DNA from: an uncultured Ruminococcus sp.
GTDB lineage: Bacteria > Bacillota > Clostridia > Oscillospirales > Ruminococcaceae
Length of the DNA: 7,596 bases
Assembly: GCA_900545125.1 (NCBI GenBank)
Contig: UQXS01000117.1
Coordinates: 1-7,596, forward strand
Direction of reading: 5' to 3'
The notes under the pieces are model-generated. The model had not been told where the DNA came from. It was given only the letters and a program-made list of their open reading frames with translations, and ran no database searches. Position numbers and translations under genes: made by a program. Within the stretch, counting starts at the first letter, position 1. Each line of letters begins with the position of its first letter. Shown one piece after another: positions 1-5,379 of the stretch.

Positions 1-378
1 GCCGCCTGTGGGAGTATGGCTGTCCGAGCCGATAAGTGTCTTTCCGGGGATTCCGAAGCGTTCAAGGTGAACCTGATGACAGATACCGTTGCCGGGACGT
101 GAAAAATAAATTCCGTGTTTCTTGGCAACACTGCCGATAAAGCGGTGATCGTCTGCATTTTCAAAACCGTTCTGAAGCGTATTGTGATCTATGTATGCAA
201 CCGAACGTTCTGTCTTTACCCTTGGAACGCCAATTGCTTCAAATTCCAGGTATGCCATTGTTCCGGTAGCATCCTGTGTAAGAGTCTGATCGATACGTAT
301 ACCGATTTCCTGACCCTTTACATACTCGCCGTCAACGAGATGTGCCCTGAGAATTTTTTCTGTTAAAGTTAAACCCAT
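1..378 (-). CDS. Aconitate hydratase, N-terminal part (cut by window edge)
   Basis: This is the first 126 codons of an aconitase, which interconverts citrate and isocitrate through cis-aconitate with a [4Fe-4S] cluster in the cytoplasm; in anaerobes it usually feeds 2-oxoglutarate and glutamate synthesis. Visible family motifs are QDATG (residues 35-39, holding the substrate-binding Gln), YIDHN (62-66), NGICHQVH (97-104) and GSDSHTPTGG (117-126, the conserved Asp-Ser-His). The cluster cysteines would lie beyond the edge. The sequence resembles the clostridial single-chain aconitase (the type often annotated as putative aconitate hydratase) more than LeuC, though the two are homologous and the tail is missing. 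The ATG at 378 is chosen because AAAGGA sits 9 bases upstream; an in-frame ATG at 387 abuts that site and would have no usable spacing. It has its own promoter (415-443) and is insulated from lysA by a terminator, so it probably begins a separate transcript. Confidence 0.9.
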   Translation of the reverse strand, partial: MGLTLTEKILRAHLVDGEYVKGQEIGIRIDQTLTQDATGTMAYLEFEAIGVPRVKTERSVAYIDHNTLQNGFENADDHRFIGSVAKKHGIYFSRPGNGICHQVHLERFGIPGKTLIGSDSHTPTGG

Positions 379-414
379 TGAAATCATTCCTTTCAAGTAT
401 AAGAATACATTTAT

Positions 415-443
415 ATTTTACTACATTTCACGAACTTTGTCAA
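415..443 (-). promoter_or_regulatory. Sigma-A type promoter of the aconitase gene
   Basis: On the minus strand a perfect -35 box TTGACA (438-443) and a -10 box TAAAAT (415-420) are separated by 17 bases. The predicted start of transcription is near 408, giving a leader of about 30 bases with the AAAGGA ribosome-binding site. This is the best promoter match in the window. Confidence 0.75.
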
Positions 444-451
444 TAAATAAA

Positions 452-470
452 CAATCTAAAAAACAGATTG
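452..470. repeat. Short inverted repeat upstream of the aconitase promoter
   Basis: CAATCT (452-457) and AGATTG (465-470) form a perfect 6-base inverted repeat around an A-rich 7-base centre. It lies 8 bases upstream of the -35 box, where an activator site or nothing at all could be. A nearly identical palindrome is at 5303-5321. No regulator is identifiable from sequence alone. Confidence 0.35.
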
Positions 471-493
471 AAAATAAATATTTGTTAGTATAG

Positions 494-520
494 AAAAACA
501 ATCCCGGTTTCCCGGGATTG
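494..520 (-). terminator. Intrinsic terminator after lysA
   Basis: CAATCCCGG (499-507) and CCGGGATTG (512-520) form a perfect 9-base GC-rich stem with a 4-base loop. Read on the minus strand it is followed at once by five T residues (498-494). It begins 5 bases after the lysA stop codon. On the plus strand the following bases are not T-rich, so it works in one direction and ends the lon-ysxC-lysA transcript. Confidence 0.88.
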
Positions 521-525
521 CTATA

Positions 526-1824
526 TTAAACATCATTGCGGATGATATCCTCAAAGCTTTCTCTTTTTACTGCGATCCTTGACTCACCGTCTCTTACAAA
601 AACAACGGCAGGTCTTGGAATACGGTTATAGTTCGATGCCATAGAATAATTGTATGCTCCGGTTGCAAGAACAGCGATGATATCCCCTGATTCTGCGTGC
701 TGAAGCGGCATATTTTCACCGATGAGATCGCCGCTTTCGCAGCATTTTCCGGCGATAGTTACTCTTTCGCTGCGTTCCTGTGCTGCCTTGTTTGCAACAA
801 TTGCTTCGTATTCGCTCTGGTACAGGATATATCTCGGATTATCACACATTCCGCCGTCGATTGACACATATGTCCTTATGCCGGGAATTTCCTTTCTTGC
901 GCCAACGGTATACAACGTGATTCCTGCCGGAGCCGCAATAGAACGTCCCGGTTCGATGAGGATAAACGGCATTTTAATGCCAAGTTCACCGCATCTTGAC
1001 TTTACAACTTCAGATACACGCTCCATATACATTTCATAGGGAGCAGGGTCATCTCCGTTCAGATATTTTATGCCGAAACCTCCGCCAAGATTTAGTTCGC
1101 GGACTTCATGATTCAGTTCGTTTTTGATCTTTGCAATAAAATCAAGCATTACACGGGCAGCCTCTTCAAAAGGTTCGATGTCGAAGATCTGAGAACCAAT
1201 ATGGCAGTGAACACCCATAAAATCAAGATTTTCACACTGTATTGCTTCCTTTACAGCTTCAAAAGCTTCGCCTGTTTCAAGAGCAAATCCAAACTTGCTG
1301 TCAATTTGTCCGGTCTTAACGAAACTATGCGTATGAGCGTCGATGCCCGGCTTGATACGGAACATAATATGTGGCGTTTTGCCCAGTTCTCCTGCAATTT
1401 TCTCCAGATGTTCCAGTTCGCTTAAATTGTCAACGATAATATGTCCCACATCGGAAGATACAGCATATCTCAGTTCCTCATCAGTCTTGTTGTTGCCGTG
1501 ATATCCGATCTTTGATACGTCAAATCCTGCTTTTATTGCAGTGTAAAGTTCTCCGCCGGATACGACATCAAGACCAAGTCCCTCATCGTTCACGATCCTG
1601 CACATTTCCATGCACGAAAATGCCTTGCTTGCATAACAAGCCAATCCGTTGCCGCCGTAAAATTTATTGATACTGTCTTTAAAGCGGCGGCAGCTCTCCC
1701 TGATTTTCTCCTCGTCAAACACATAGAGAGGCGTACCATACTGAGCGGCAAGAGCCGTCACATCAACGCCGCCTATAGTAAGATTTCCGTTTTCGTTTAC
1801 ATTCAGATTATCCGATACAAACAT
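526..1824 (-). CDS. lysA: Diaminopimelate decarboxylase
   Basis: LysA decarboxylates meso-2,6-diaminopimelate to L-lysine, the last step of lysine synthesis, in the cytoplasm with pyridoxal phosphate (PLP). The 432-residue product has the normal family length and the alanine-racemase-like fold type III layout: barrel first, then the C-terminal beta domain. Visible motifs are YASKAF with the PLP-binding Lys67, GVHCHIGSQ (204-212), NLGGGFG (245-251, phosphate loop), EPGRS (291-295, the substrate carboxylate site), SIDGGMCDNPR (321-331), CCESGD (361-366, with the catalytic Cys362 supplied from the partner subunit of the dimer) and GAYNYSMAS (389-397, PLP-contacting Tyr391). The ATG start has AAAGG about 10 bases upstream. 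It follows ysxC by 66 bases and ends at a strong terminator. The leader is too short for a lysine riboswitch. Confidence 0.97.
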   Translation of the reverse strand: MFVSDNLNVNENGNLTIGGVDVTALAAQYGTPLYVFDEEKIRESCRRFKDSINKFYGGNGLACYASKAFSCMEMCRIVNDEGLGLDVVSGGELYTAIKAGFDVSKIGYHGNNKTDEELRYAVSSDVGHIIVDNLSELEHLEKIAGELGKTPHIMFRIKPGIDAHTHSFVKTGQIDSKFGFALETGEAFEAVKEAIQCENLDFMGVHCHIGSQIFDIEPFEEAARVMLDFIAKIKNELNHEVRELNLGGGFGIKYLNGDDPAPYEMYMERVSEVVKSRCGELGIKMPFILIEPGRSIAAPAGITLYTVGARKEIPGIRTYVSIDGGMCDNPRYILYQSEYEAIVANKAAQERSERVTIAGKCCESGDLIGENMPLQHAESGDIIAVLATGAYNYSMASNYNRIPRPAVVFVRDGESRIAVKRESFEDIIRNDV

Positions 1825-1856
1825 TTTTTCACAACCTTTATTTTAATTTGCACCAC

Positions 1857-1885
1857 ATTATATAATATACAAATAGTATATTTAT
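1857..1885 (-). promoter_or_regulatory. Possible internal promoter and palindrome before lysA
   Basis: A perfect TATAAT lies on the minus strand at 1857-1862, but the matching -35 position (1880-1885, ATAAAT) is poor. Overlapping the spacer is a perfect 7-base inverted repeat, AATATAC (1864-1870) and GTATATT (1876-1882), with 5 bases between. Together they could be a weak promoter with an operator giving lysA expression apart from lon-ysxC. In a stretch this AT-rich both could arise by chance. Confidence 0.35.
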
Positions 1886-1890
1886 TCTGT

Positions 1891-2487
1891 TTACTCGCCG
1901 TCGGAAACAACATCCTCGACGATCTCTCTCAATTCTTCAACGCCCTCAAAAGTAACAGACGAAAACGGAACAACATGTATATCCTCGAAGCAAGGGATCT
2001 CATCCCTGAATGCTTCCATACGTTTTTCACGTTCGGTTTTCTTTAGTTTGTCAGCTTTTGTAAGTATAAGGACAAAGGGCATTTCCGTATCTATCAGATA
2101 GTTTATCATCTGAATATCGTCCTTTGTGGGCGCATGACGCATATCCACCAGCATAAACACAAGACGTATGTCCCGGTCGCTGTCAAGATATCCGCCGATC
2201 AGTCCTGCCCAGCGTTCTTTTTCGGACTTAGAAACTTTTGCGTATCCGTAACCCGGCAGATCTACGAAAAAAATATTATCCAGTCCGTAGAAATTTATTG
2301 TAGCAGTCTTGCCCGGAACGGAACTGACTCTCGCCAGGTTACGCCGGTTAAACAACTTATTGATAAGCGTGGATTTTCCAACATTTGAATGACCTGCAAA
2401 AGCAATTTCTATCCGCTCCGGCGGAGGAATCTGTGAAAATTTTCCGTAAGAAGCAGTAAATTCTGCCTTATTGTAATTAAGCTTCAC
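1891..2487 (-). CDS. ysxC: Ribosome biogenesis GTPase YsxC/EngB
   Basis: This is a 198-residue TRAFAC-class GTPase of the YihA/YsxC/EngB family, which binds the maturing 50S ribosomal subunit and is essential in several bacteria. All G motifs are visible: G1 GHSNVGKST (32-40), the G2 region TATINFY (61-67), G3 DLPG (76-79, followed by the family hallmark YGYAK), G4 TKAD (143-146) and G5 around SSV (176-178). Length is typical. The start codon is GTG, supported by a strong AAGGAGG site 5 bases upstream that overlaps the lon stop codon. The gene order lon then ysxC is conserved in Bacillus subtilis and other Firmicutes, which supports the assignment. It is very probably translated from the lon transcript. 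Confidence 0.96.
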   Translation of the reverse strand: MKLNYNKAEFTASYGKFSQIPPPERIEIAFAGHSNVGKSTLINKLFNRRNLARVSSVPGKTATINFYGLDNIFFVDLPGYGYAKVSKSEKERWAGLIGGYLDSDRDIRLVFMLVDMRHAPTKDDIQMINYLIDTEMPFVLILTKADKLKKTEREKRMEAFRDEIPCFEDIHVVPFSSVTFEGVEELREIVEDVVSDGE

Positions 2488-2492
2488 TTCTG

Positions 2493-2499
2493 CCTCCTT
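2493..2499 (-). promoter_or_regulatory. Ribosome-binding site of ysxC overlapping the lon stop
   Basis: AAGGAGG on the minus strand (2499-2493) shares its first bases with the TAA stop of lon and lies 5 bases before the GTG start of ysxC. It settles the GTG as the start and suggests translational coupling of the two genes. Confidence 0.8.
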
Positions 2500-4843
2500 A
2501 CTGACGTATCAGAGCCGTATCGAGCACATCTTCGAGATTATCGGCAAAAACAAAGTTAAGATGTTCTTTTACAGCATCATCCACTTCGTCCAGATCAGCT
2601 CTGTTGGCTTCCGGAACGATCACCGTTCCGATACCTGCCTTATATGCTGCCATGGTCTTTTCACGCAGACCTCCTATCGGAAGCACCCTGCCGTGAAGAG
2701 TTATTTCTCCTGTCATGGCAATATCAGCACGAACTTTCAATCCCGACAATGCCGAAACAAGAGCTGTTGTCATAGTCACACCGGCAGAAGGACCGTCTTT
2801 TGGTACAGCTCCTTCCGGAGCGTGGATGTGTATATCGTTTTCTTTATAGAAATCCTGGTTTATACCGTATTTCTCCGCTATACTGCGTACATAGCTTACG
2901 GCAATATGTGCGCTTTCCTTCATCACATCCCCCAGCGAACCCGTTGTCTCGACTTTTCCGTTGCCTTTTAATATGAGAACTTCAAGGGGCATGATCACTC
3001 CGCCGACCGATGTCCACGCCAGACCGTTTACCACACCGGTCTTGTCCTCTTTAAGGTGAAGATCTTCGGTATACTTCCGTATGCCCAGCATTTCTCTGAG
3101 ATCTTTCGGCTTTACGGAAATTCTCTTCACTTCTCCGGATGCTATCTTCTTTGCGGATTTTCTGCATATCGAAGCGATTTTCCGTTCAAGATTACGCACA
3201 CCTGCTTCTTTGGTATAGTACTGTATGATATCATTTATTGCATCGTCGGTTATCTTCATCTGCGATGCTTTCAATCCGTGTTCTTTAAGCTGCTTTGGGA
3301 TAAGGTGTTCCTTGGTGATATGGAATTTTTCCTCTGCGGTATAACTTGGCAGCTCAATTATCTCCATTCGGTCAAGCAGCGGTGCCGGAATATTCGAAAC
3401 ATCGTTTGCCGTTGTCAGAAAGACTGCTCTGCTCAGATCAAACGGAACTTCGATAAAGTGATCCCGGAATGAATTGTTCTGCTCACTGTCGAGAACCTCC
3501 AGCATCGCCGACGAGGGATCTCCCTTTATATCGCTGCAAAGTTTGTCGATCTCGTCAAAAAGTATCAGCGGATCAGCTGCTCCTGCCTGAGATATTGCTG
3601 TGATGATACGTCCCGGCATTGCTCCGACGTAAGTTTTACGGTGACCTCTGATATCGGCTTCATCACGTACTCCGCCAAGAGATACACGAGCATATTTGCG
3701 TCCCATAGCCTTTGCAACCGACTTTGCAATTGAGGTTTTACCGATTCCGGGAGGACCTGACAGACAGATTATCTGTCCCTTTATATTGGGATTAAGCATA
3801 TAAACAGCCAGAAATTCCAGAATTCGTTCCTTGACCTTTTTCAGACCGTAATGTTCTTTTTCCAGGACAGCCTCTGCCTTTTCAAGCGAGAGTTTTGACT
3901 TGGAATAAACTCCCCACGGCAGATCAAGAACAGTATCCAGATAATTCTTGATAACGAAAGCCTCCTGAGATGCCGGCGGAAGCTTTGTAAGCTTATCTGC
4001 CTCTTTAAGGAGCTTCTCACGGCTTTTATCGTCGATTTTCAGCTCCATAATATCGTTTATGTAATCGAAAGCATCATCGCCGCCGTCTTCACCGAGCTGT
4101 TCCTGAATAACTCTCATCTGTTCACGGAGATAGAACTCTCGCTGTCCCTTATCAATGCTGTTTTTTGTCTGTTCATTAATCAGGTTTTCCAGTTCAAGTA
4201 TCTCGGCTTCCGATGTCAGACAGGCAAATAGAACCGACAGCTTGTTCATTATGTTGGATTCTTCCAGCAGCGTCTGTTTATCCCTGTAATTGAGAGCACA
4301 GTTGAACGTTATTGCCTCGAAAAGTTTTATCGGATTATCCTGCGTCATAACTGCACTGAAAAGTTCACTTGGCATTTTCGGGAAATATGTAGAATATTTT
4401 TCAAAAATATCCTTGATAGAGCGAACGAGAGCCTGTGCCTCCACCTCATCATATTTAGCTCTGGAATATGTCGGTGTACGTCTTACTTCTGCTCTCAGGG
4501 CATCGCCGTCATCAATAAGACGTACAAGATTTGCCTTGTATACGCCTTCTACAAGAACTTTCATTACATGATCCGGAAGTTTGAGTACCTGCCTTATCTC
4601 GGCAACCACTCCGACTTTATAAAGGTCGGACGATTTAGGATTATCCACATACGCCTCGTGCTGGGTTATGAGAAATATCTTTTTTCCTTCCTTTACAGCA
4701 TGTTCCACGGCACTGTATGACTTGTCCCGTGAAACGTCGAAATGAAGCACCATTTTCGGAAATGCAACCATTCCTCTCATGGCAATTGTGTAGAATATAT
4801 TATCATTTTCTGTATTTTTACTGCTTTTAATTATCTGTTCCAA
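2498..4843 (-). CDS. lon: ATP-dependent protease Lon (LonA)
   Basis: Lon is a cytoplasmic hexameric AAA+ serine protease that unfolds and degrades damaged and some regulatory proteins. With the TTG start chosen here it has 781 residues, close to B. subtilis LonA (774). Order: N-terminal LAN substrate-binding domain (from about residue 18 to 190), helical coiled region (about 190-330), AAA+ module with Walker A GPPGIGKT (363-370), Walker B with DEID (430-433), sensor-1 TTAN (477-480) and arginine finger in LLDR (Arg492), then the protease domain with the Ser-Lys dyad Ser686 (in DGPSAG) and Lys729 (in REKT). Nothing key is missing. The longer frame begins at an ATG at 4897, but that falls at the predicted transcription start and lacks a ribosome-binding site. 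The TTG at 4843 has GGTGAT at good spacing; a GTG at 4852 preceded by AGGA is the other option. ysxC follows directly. Confidence 0.95.
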   Translation of the reverse strand: MEQIIKSSKNTENDNIFYTIAMRGMVAFPKMVLHFDVSRDKSYSAVEHAVKEGKKIFLITQHEAYVDNPKSSDLYKVGVVAEIRQVLKLPDHVMKVLVEGVYKANLVRLIDDGDALRAEVRRTPTYSRAKYDEVEAQALVRSIKDIFEKYSTYFPKMPSELFSAVMTQDNPIKLFEAITFNCALNYRDKQTLLEESNIMNKLSVLFACLTSEAEILELENLINEQTKNSIDKGQREFYLREQMRVIQEQLGEDGGDDAFDYINDIMELKIDDKSREKLLKEADKLTKLPPASQEAFVIKNYLDTVLDLPWGVYSKSKLSLEKAEAVLEKEHYGLKKVKERILEFLAVYMLNPNIKGQIICLSGPPGIGKTSIAKSVAKAMGRKYARVSLGGVRDEADIRGHRKTYVGAMPGRIITAISQAGAADPLILFDEIDKLCSDIKGDPSSAMLEVLDSEQNNSFRDHFIEVPFDLSRAVFLTTANDVSNIPAPLLDRMEIIELPSYTAEEKFHITKEHLIPKQLKEHGLKASQMKITDDAINDIIQYYTKEAGVRNLERKIASICRKSAKKIASGEVKRISVKPKDLREMLGIRKYTEDLHLKEDKTGVVNGLAWTSVGGVIMPLEVLILKGNGKVETTGSLGDVMKESAHIAVSYVRSIAEKYGINQDFYKENDIHIHAPEGAVPKDGPSAGVTMTTALVSALSGLKVRADIAMTGEITLHGRVLPIGGLREKTMAAYKAGIGTVIVPEANRADLDEVDDAVKEHLNFVFADNLEDVLDTALIRQ

Positions 4844-4847
4844 ATTA

Positions 4848-4853
4848 ATCACC
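4848..4853 (-). promoter_or_regulatory. Ribosome-binding site deciding the lon start
   Basis: GGTGAT on the minus strand matches the end of the full anti-Shine-Dalgarno complement (AGGAGGTGAT) and lies 4 bases before TTG at 4843, placing the core G pair 8 bases from the start codon. This favours the TTG over the upstream ATG codons. The competing site is AGGA, 5 bases before the GTG at 4852. Confidence 0.5.
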
Positions 4854-4903
4854 ACATTCCTATATATTTGCATATCCTTGCAAAGCAATGGAGTCATTAT
4901 TTT

Positions 4904-4932
4904 ATTATACTACATTATCCGGAAAAATGCAA
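4904..4932 (-). promoter_or_regulatory. Probable lon promoter
   Basis: A perfect TATAAT (4904-4909) is preceded after exactly 17 bases by TTGCAT (4927-4932), which keeps only the TTG of the -35 consensus. Predicted transcription starts near 4897, leaving a leader of roughly 50 bases before the TTG start. I see no CIRCE repeat (HrcA) or CtsR heptad repeats around it, so no heat-shock operator is evident. The -35 box lies only about 12 bases from the end of the IS1-like remnant. Confidence 0.6.
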
Positions 4933-4940
4933 GAGGAAAA

Positions 4941-4963
4941 TTTTAAAGAAGCGGCTAATAGTG
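4941..4963 (+). repeat. Terminal inverted repeat of IS1-like remnant, lon-proximal end
   Basis: Reading inward, TTTTAAAGAAGCGG (4941-4954) matches the inward reading of the other end (5304-5291) at 12 of 14 positions. The likeness continues weakly through about 4963 if one gap is allowed. The transposase stop codon (4967-4969) lies just inside it, as expected for an insertion sequence end. The true outer boundary may be 4945 or 4948. Confidence 0.55.
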
Positions 4964-4966
4964 TTG

Positions 4967-5237
4967 TTAAAGATAATCAACAACAGAGAAAGGCAATTCG
5001 CTGTATTTCTTGCGTAGACGGTATTTAAATTTATCTAAGCCGAAACGATTATGAGCATCAACAAAAACAGCAACAACAGCATAGAGCGTTTCAATTTTTC
5101 GTGTGAAACATCTGCCTCTTCTTGCGGGGAAAGGAATATAATGACGCAAATCAGCGTTGATGCTTTCAACGTTATTGGTTCTCCTGTTTCTTGCAATTCG
5201 GACATATTTTTCTTTCTTCTATTGTTGCTCTTCTCAT
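4967..5237 (-). pseudogene. IS1-family-like transposase remnant, catalytic core deleted
   Basis: Translation begins at ATG 5237, 7 bases after a strong AAGGAG site. It runs 21 codons, including ERKICPNCKK (one C-x2-C half of a zinc finger), to a TAA at 5172-5174. The downstream part is open in another frame from about 5182 to the TAA at 4967 and encodes about 71 residues, starting RTNNVESINADLRHYIP. This holds the end of the DDE domain (in IS1 the last catalytic Glu lies just before the NN pair, so here it is at or beyond the junction) and the basic ARRGRCFTRK segment. The junction lies around 5178-5186, where the reading frame changes. It cannot make an active transposase. The short N-terminal peptide could still be translated. 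Confidence 0.7.
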
Positions 5238-5264
5238 TTTTTAGCTCCTTATGATTTTTCTTTT

Positions 5265-5293
5265 ATTATACCATAATATTCGCTAAATGTCCG
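5265..5293 (-). promoter_or_regulatory. Promoter of the IS1-like element, pointing towards lon
   Basis: TATAAT (5265-5270), preceded directly by TGG (an extended -10), lies 17 bases from CGGACA (5288-5293), which matches four of six -35 positions and sits inside the terminal repeat. AAGGAG (5245-5250) and ATG 5237 follow. The transcript would run across the remnant towards lon; I see no terminator between them. Confidence 0.6.
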
Positions 5294-5304
5294 CTCCTTT
5301 ATAA
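5281..5304 (-). repeat. Terminal inverted repeat of IS1-like remnant, distal end
   Basis: Read inward on the minus strand, TTATAAAGGAGCGG (5304-5291) matches the opposite end at 12 of 14 positions and continues into ACATTTAGCG. The -35 box of the element's promoter is embedded here, as is common in IS1-type left ends. The outer boundary could be 5300 or 5297 (ends beginning GG). Confidence 0.55.
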
Positions 5305-5321
5305 TCTAAAAAAATCAGATT
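5303..5321. repeat. Short palindrome next to the IS1-like remnant
   Basis: AATCT (5303-5307) and AGATT (5317-5321) flank a 9-base A-rich centre. It resembles the palindrome at 452-470 (both read AATCT, an A run, then CAGATTG on the plus strand). On the minus strand it supplies a run of seven T residues (5314-5308), which might help end transcription of the dockerin gene. Confidence 0.35.
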
Positions 5322-5331
5322 GCAGAGTAGT

Positions 5332-5373
5332 CAATACCATATAGAGCACGCCTGACGGCTTTGTACGGTATTG
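5332..5373 (-). other. Compact RNA hairpin after the dockerin gene, possible terminator or structured element
   Basis: CAATACC (5373-5367 on the minus strand) pairs with GGTATTG (5338-5332) in a 7-base stem. It continues through GTAC with GTGC (one G-U pair) and, after an AAA bulge, GCC with GGC around a GTCA loop; the other side has a 7-base bulge. It begins 6 bases after the stop codon of the dockerin protein. It is not a classical terminator because the nearest T run on the minus strand (5314-5308) is 17 bases away. On the plus strand a T-rich but broken stretch follows instead. It may protect the 3' end of the mRNA, help terminate, or belong to a repeat family. Confidence 0.4.
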
Positions 5374-5379
5374 CCTTTA

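Larger units (their letters stand above)
4945..5300 (-). mobile_element. Internally deleted IS1-family-like element (about 350 bases)
   Basis: Between two imperfect inverted ends (4945-4963 and 5281-5300) lie, on the minus strand, a promoter, a ribosome-binding site, the transposase start with 21 codons, and then directly the last 71 codons of the transposase in another frame. The catalytic middle, probably well over 100 codons, is absent. The C-terminal block (NN then LRHYIP, ARRGRCFTRKIET, VFVDAHNRFG) resembles the end of IS1 InsB (NN, LRTRIKR, ARKTICFSRSVE). The N-terminal CPNC fits the InsA-type zinc finger. This shape is that of a non-autonomous, MITE-like derivative that could be moved only by a full-length relative elsewhere. 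I found no convincing target duplication: the flanks are AT-rich and match poorly. The family call rests on motif memory. Confidence 0.7.

Noticed and set aside
115..366. An 83-codon plus-strand frame
   Set aside because: It is antisense to the aconitase N-terminus, which matches family motifs over its whole length.
722..1425. Two plus-strand frames of about 105 codons
   Set aside because: They are antisense to lysA, whose motifs are complete; they have no recognisable domains.
1825..1890. Lysine riboswitch before lysA
   Set aside because: The spacer is only 66 bases, far shorter than the lysine aptamer, and has no conserved helices.
2561..3472. Plus-strand frames of 136 and 138 codons
   Set aside because: They are antisense to the protease and AAA+ parts of lon and show only Cys/His/Phe-rich shadow composition.
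4844..4945. CIRCE or CtsR heat-shock operator before lon
   Set aside because: No inverted TTAGCACTC repeat and no tandem GGTCAAA-type heptads are present.
5051..5254. A 67-codon open frame on the plus strand ending in Phe/Leu-rich residues
   Set aside because: It lies antisense to the transposase remnant, has no ribosome-binding site of note, and its hydrophobic end is the complement of A/G-rich codons in the transposase start.
4936..5309. Target-site duplication flanking the IS1-like element
   Set aside because: The 7-9 bases on each side are AT-rich but do not match well under any choice of boundary, so I claim none.
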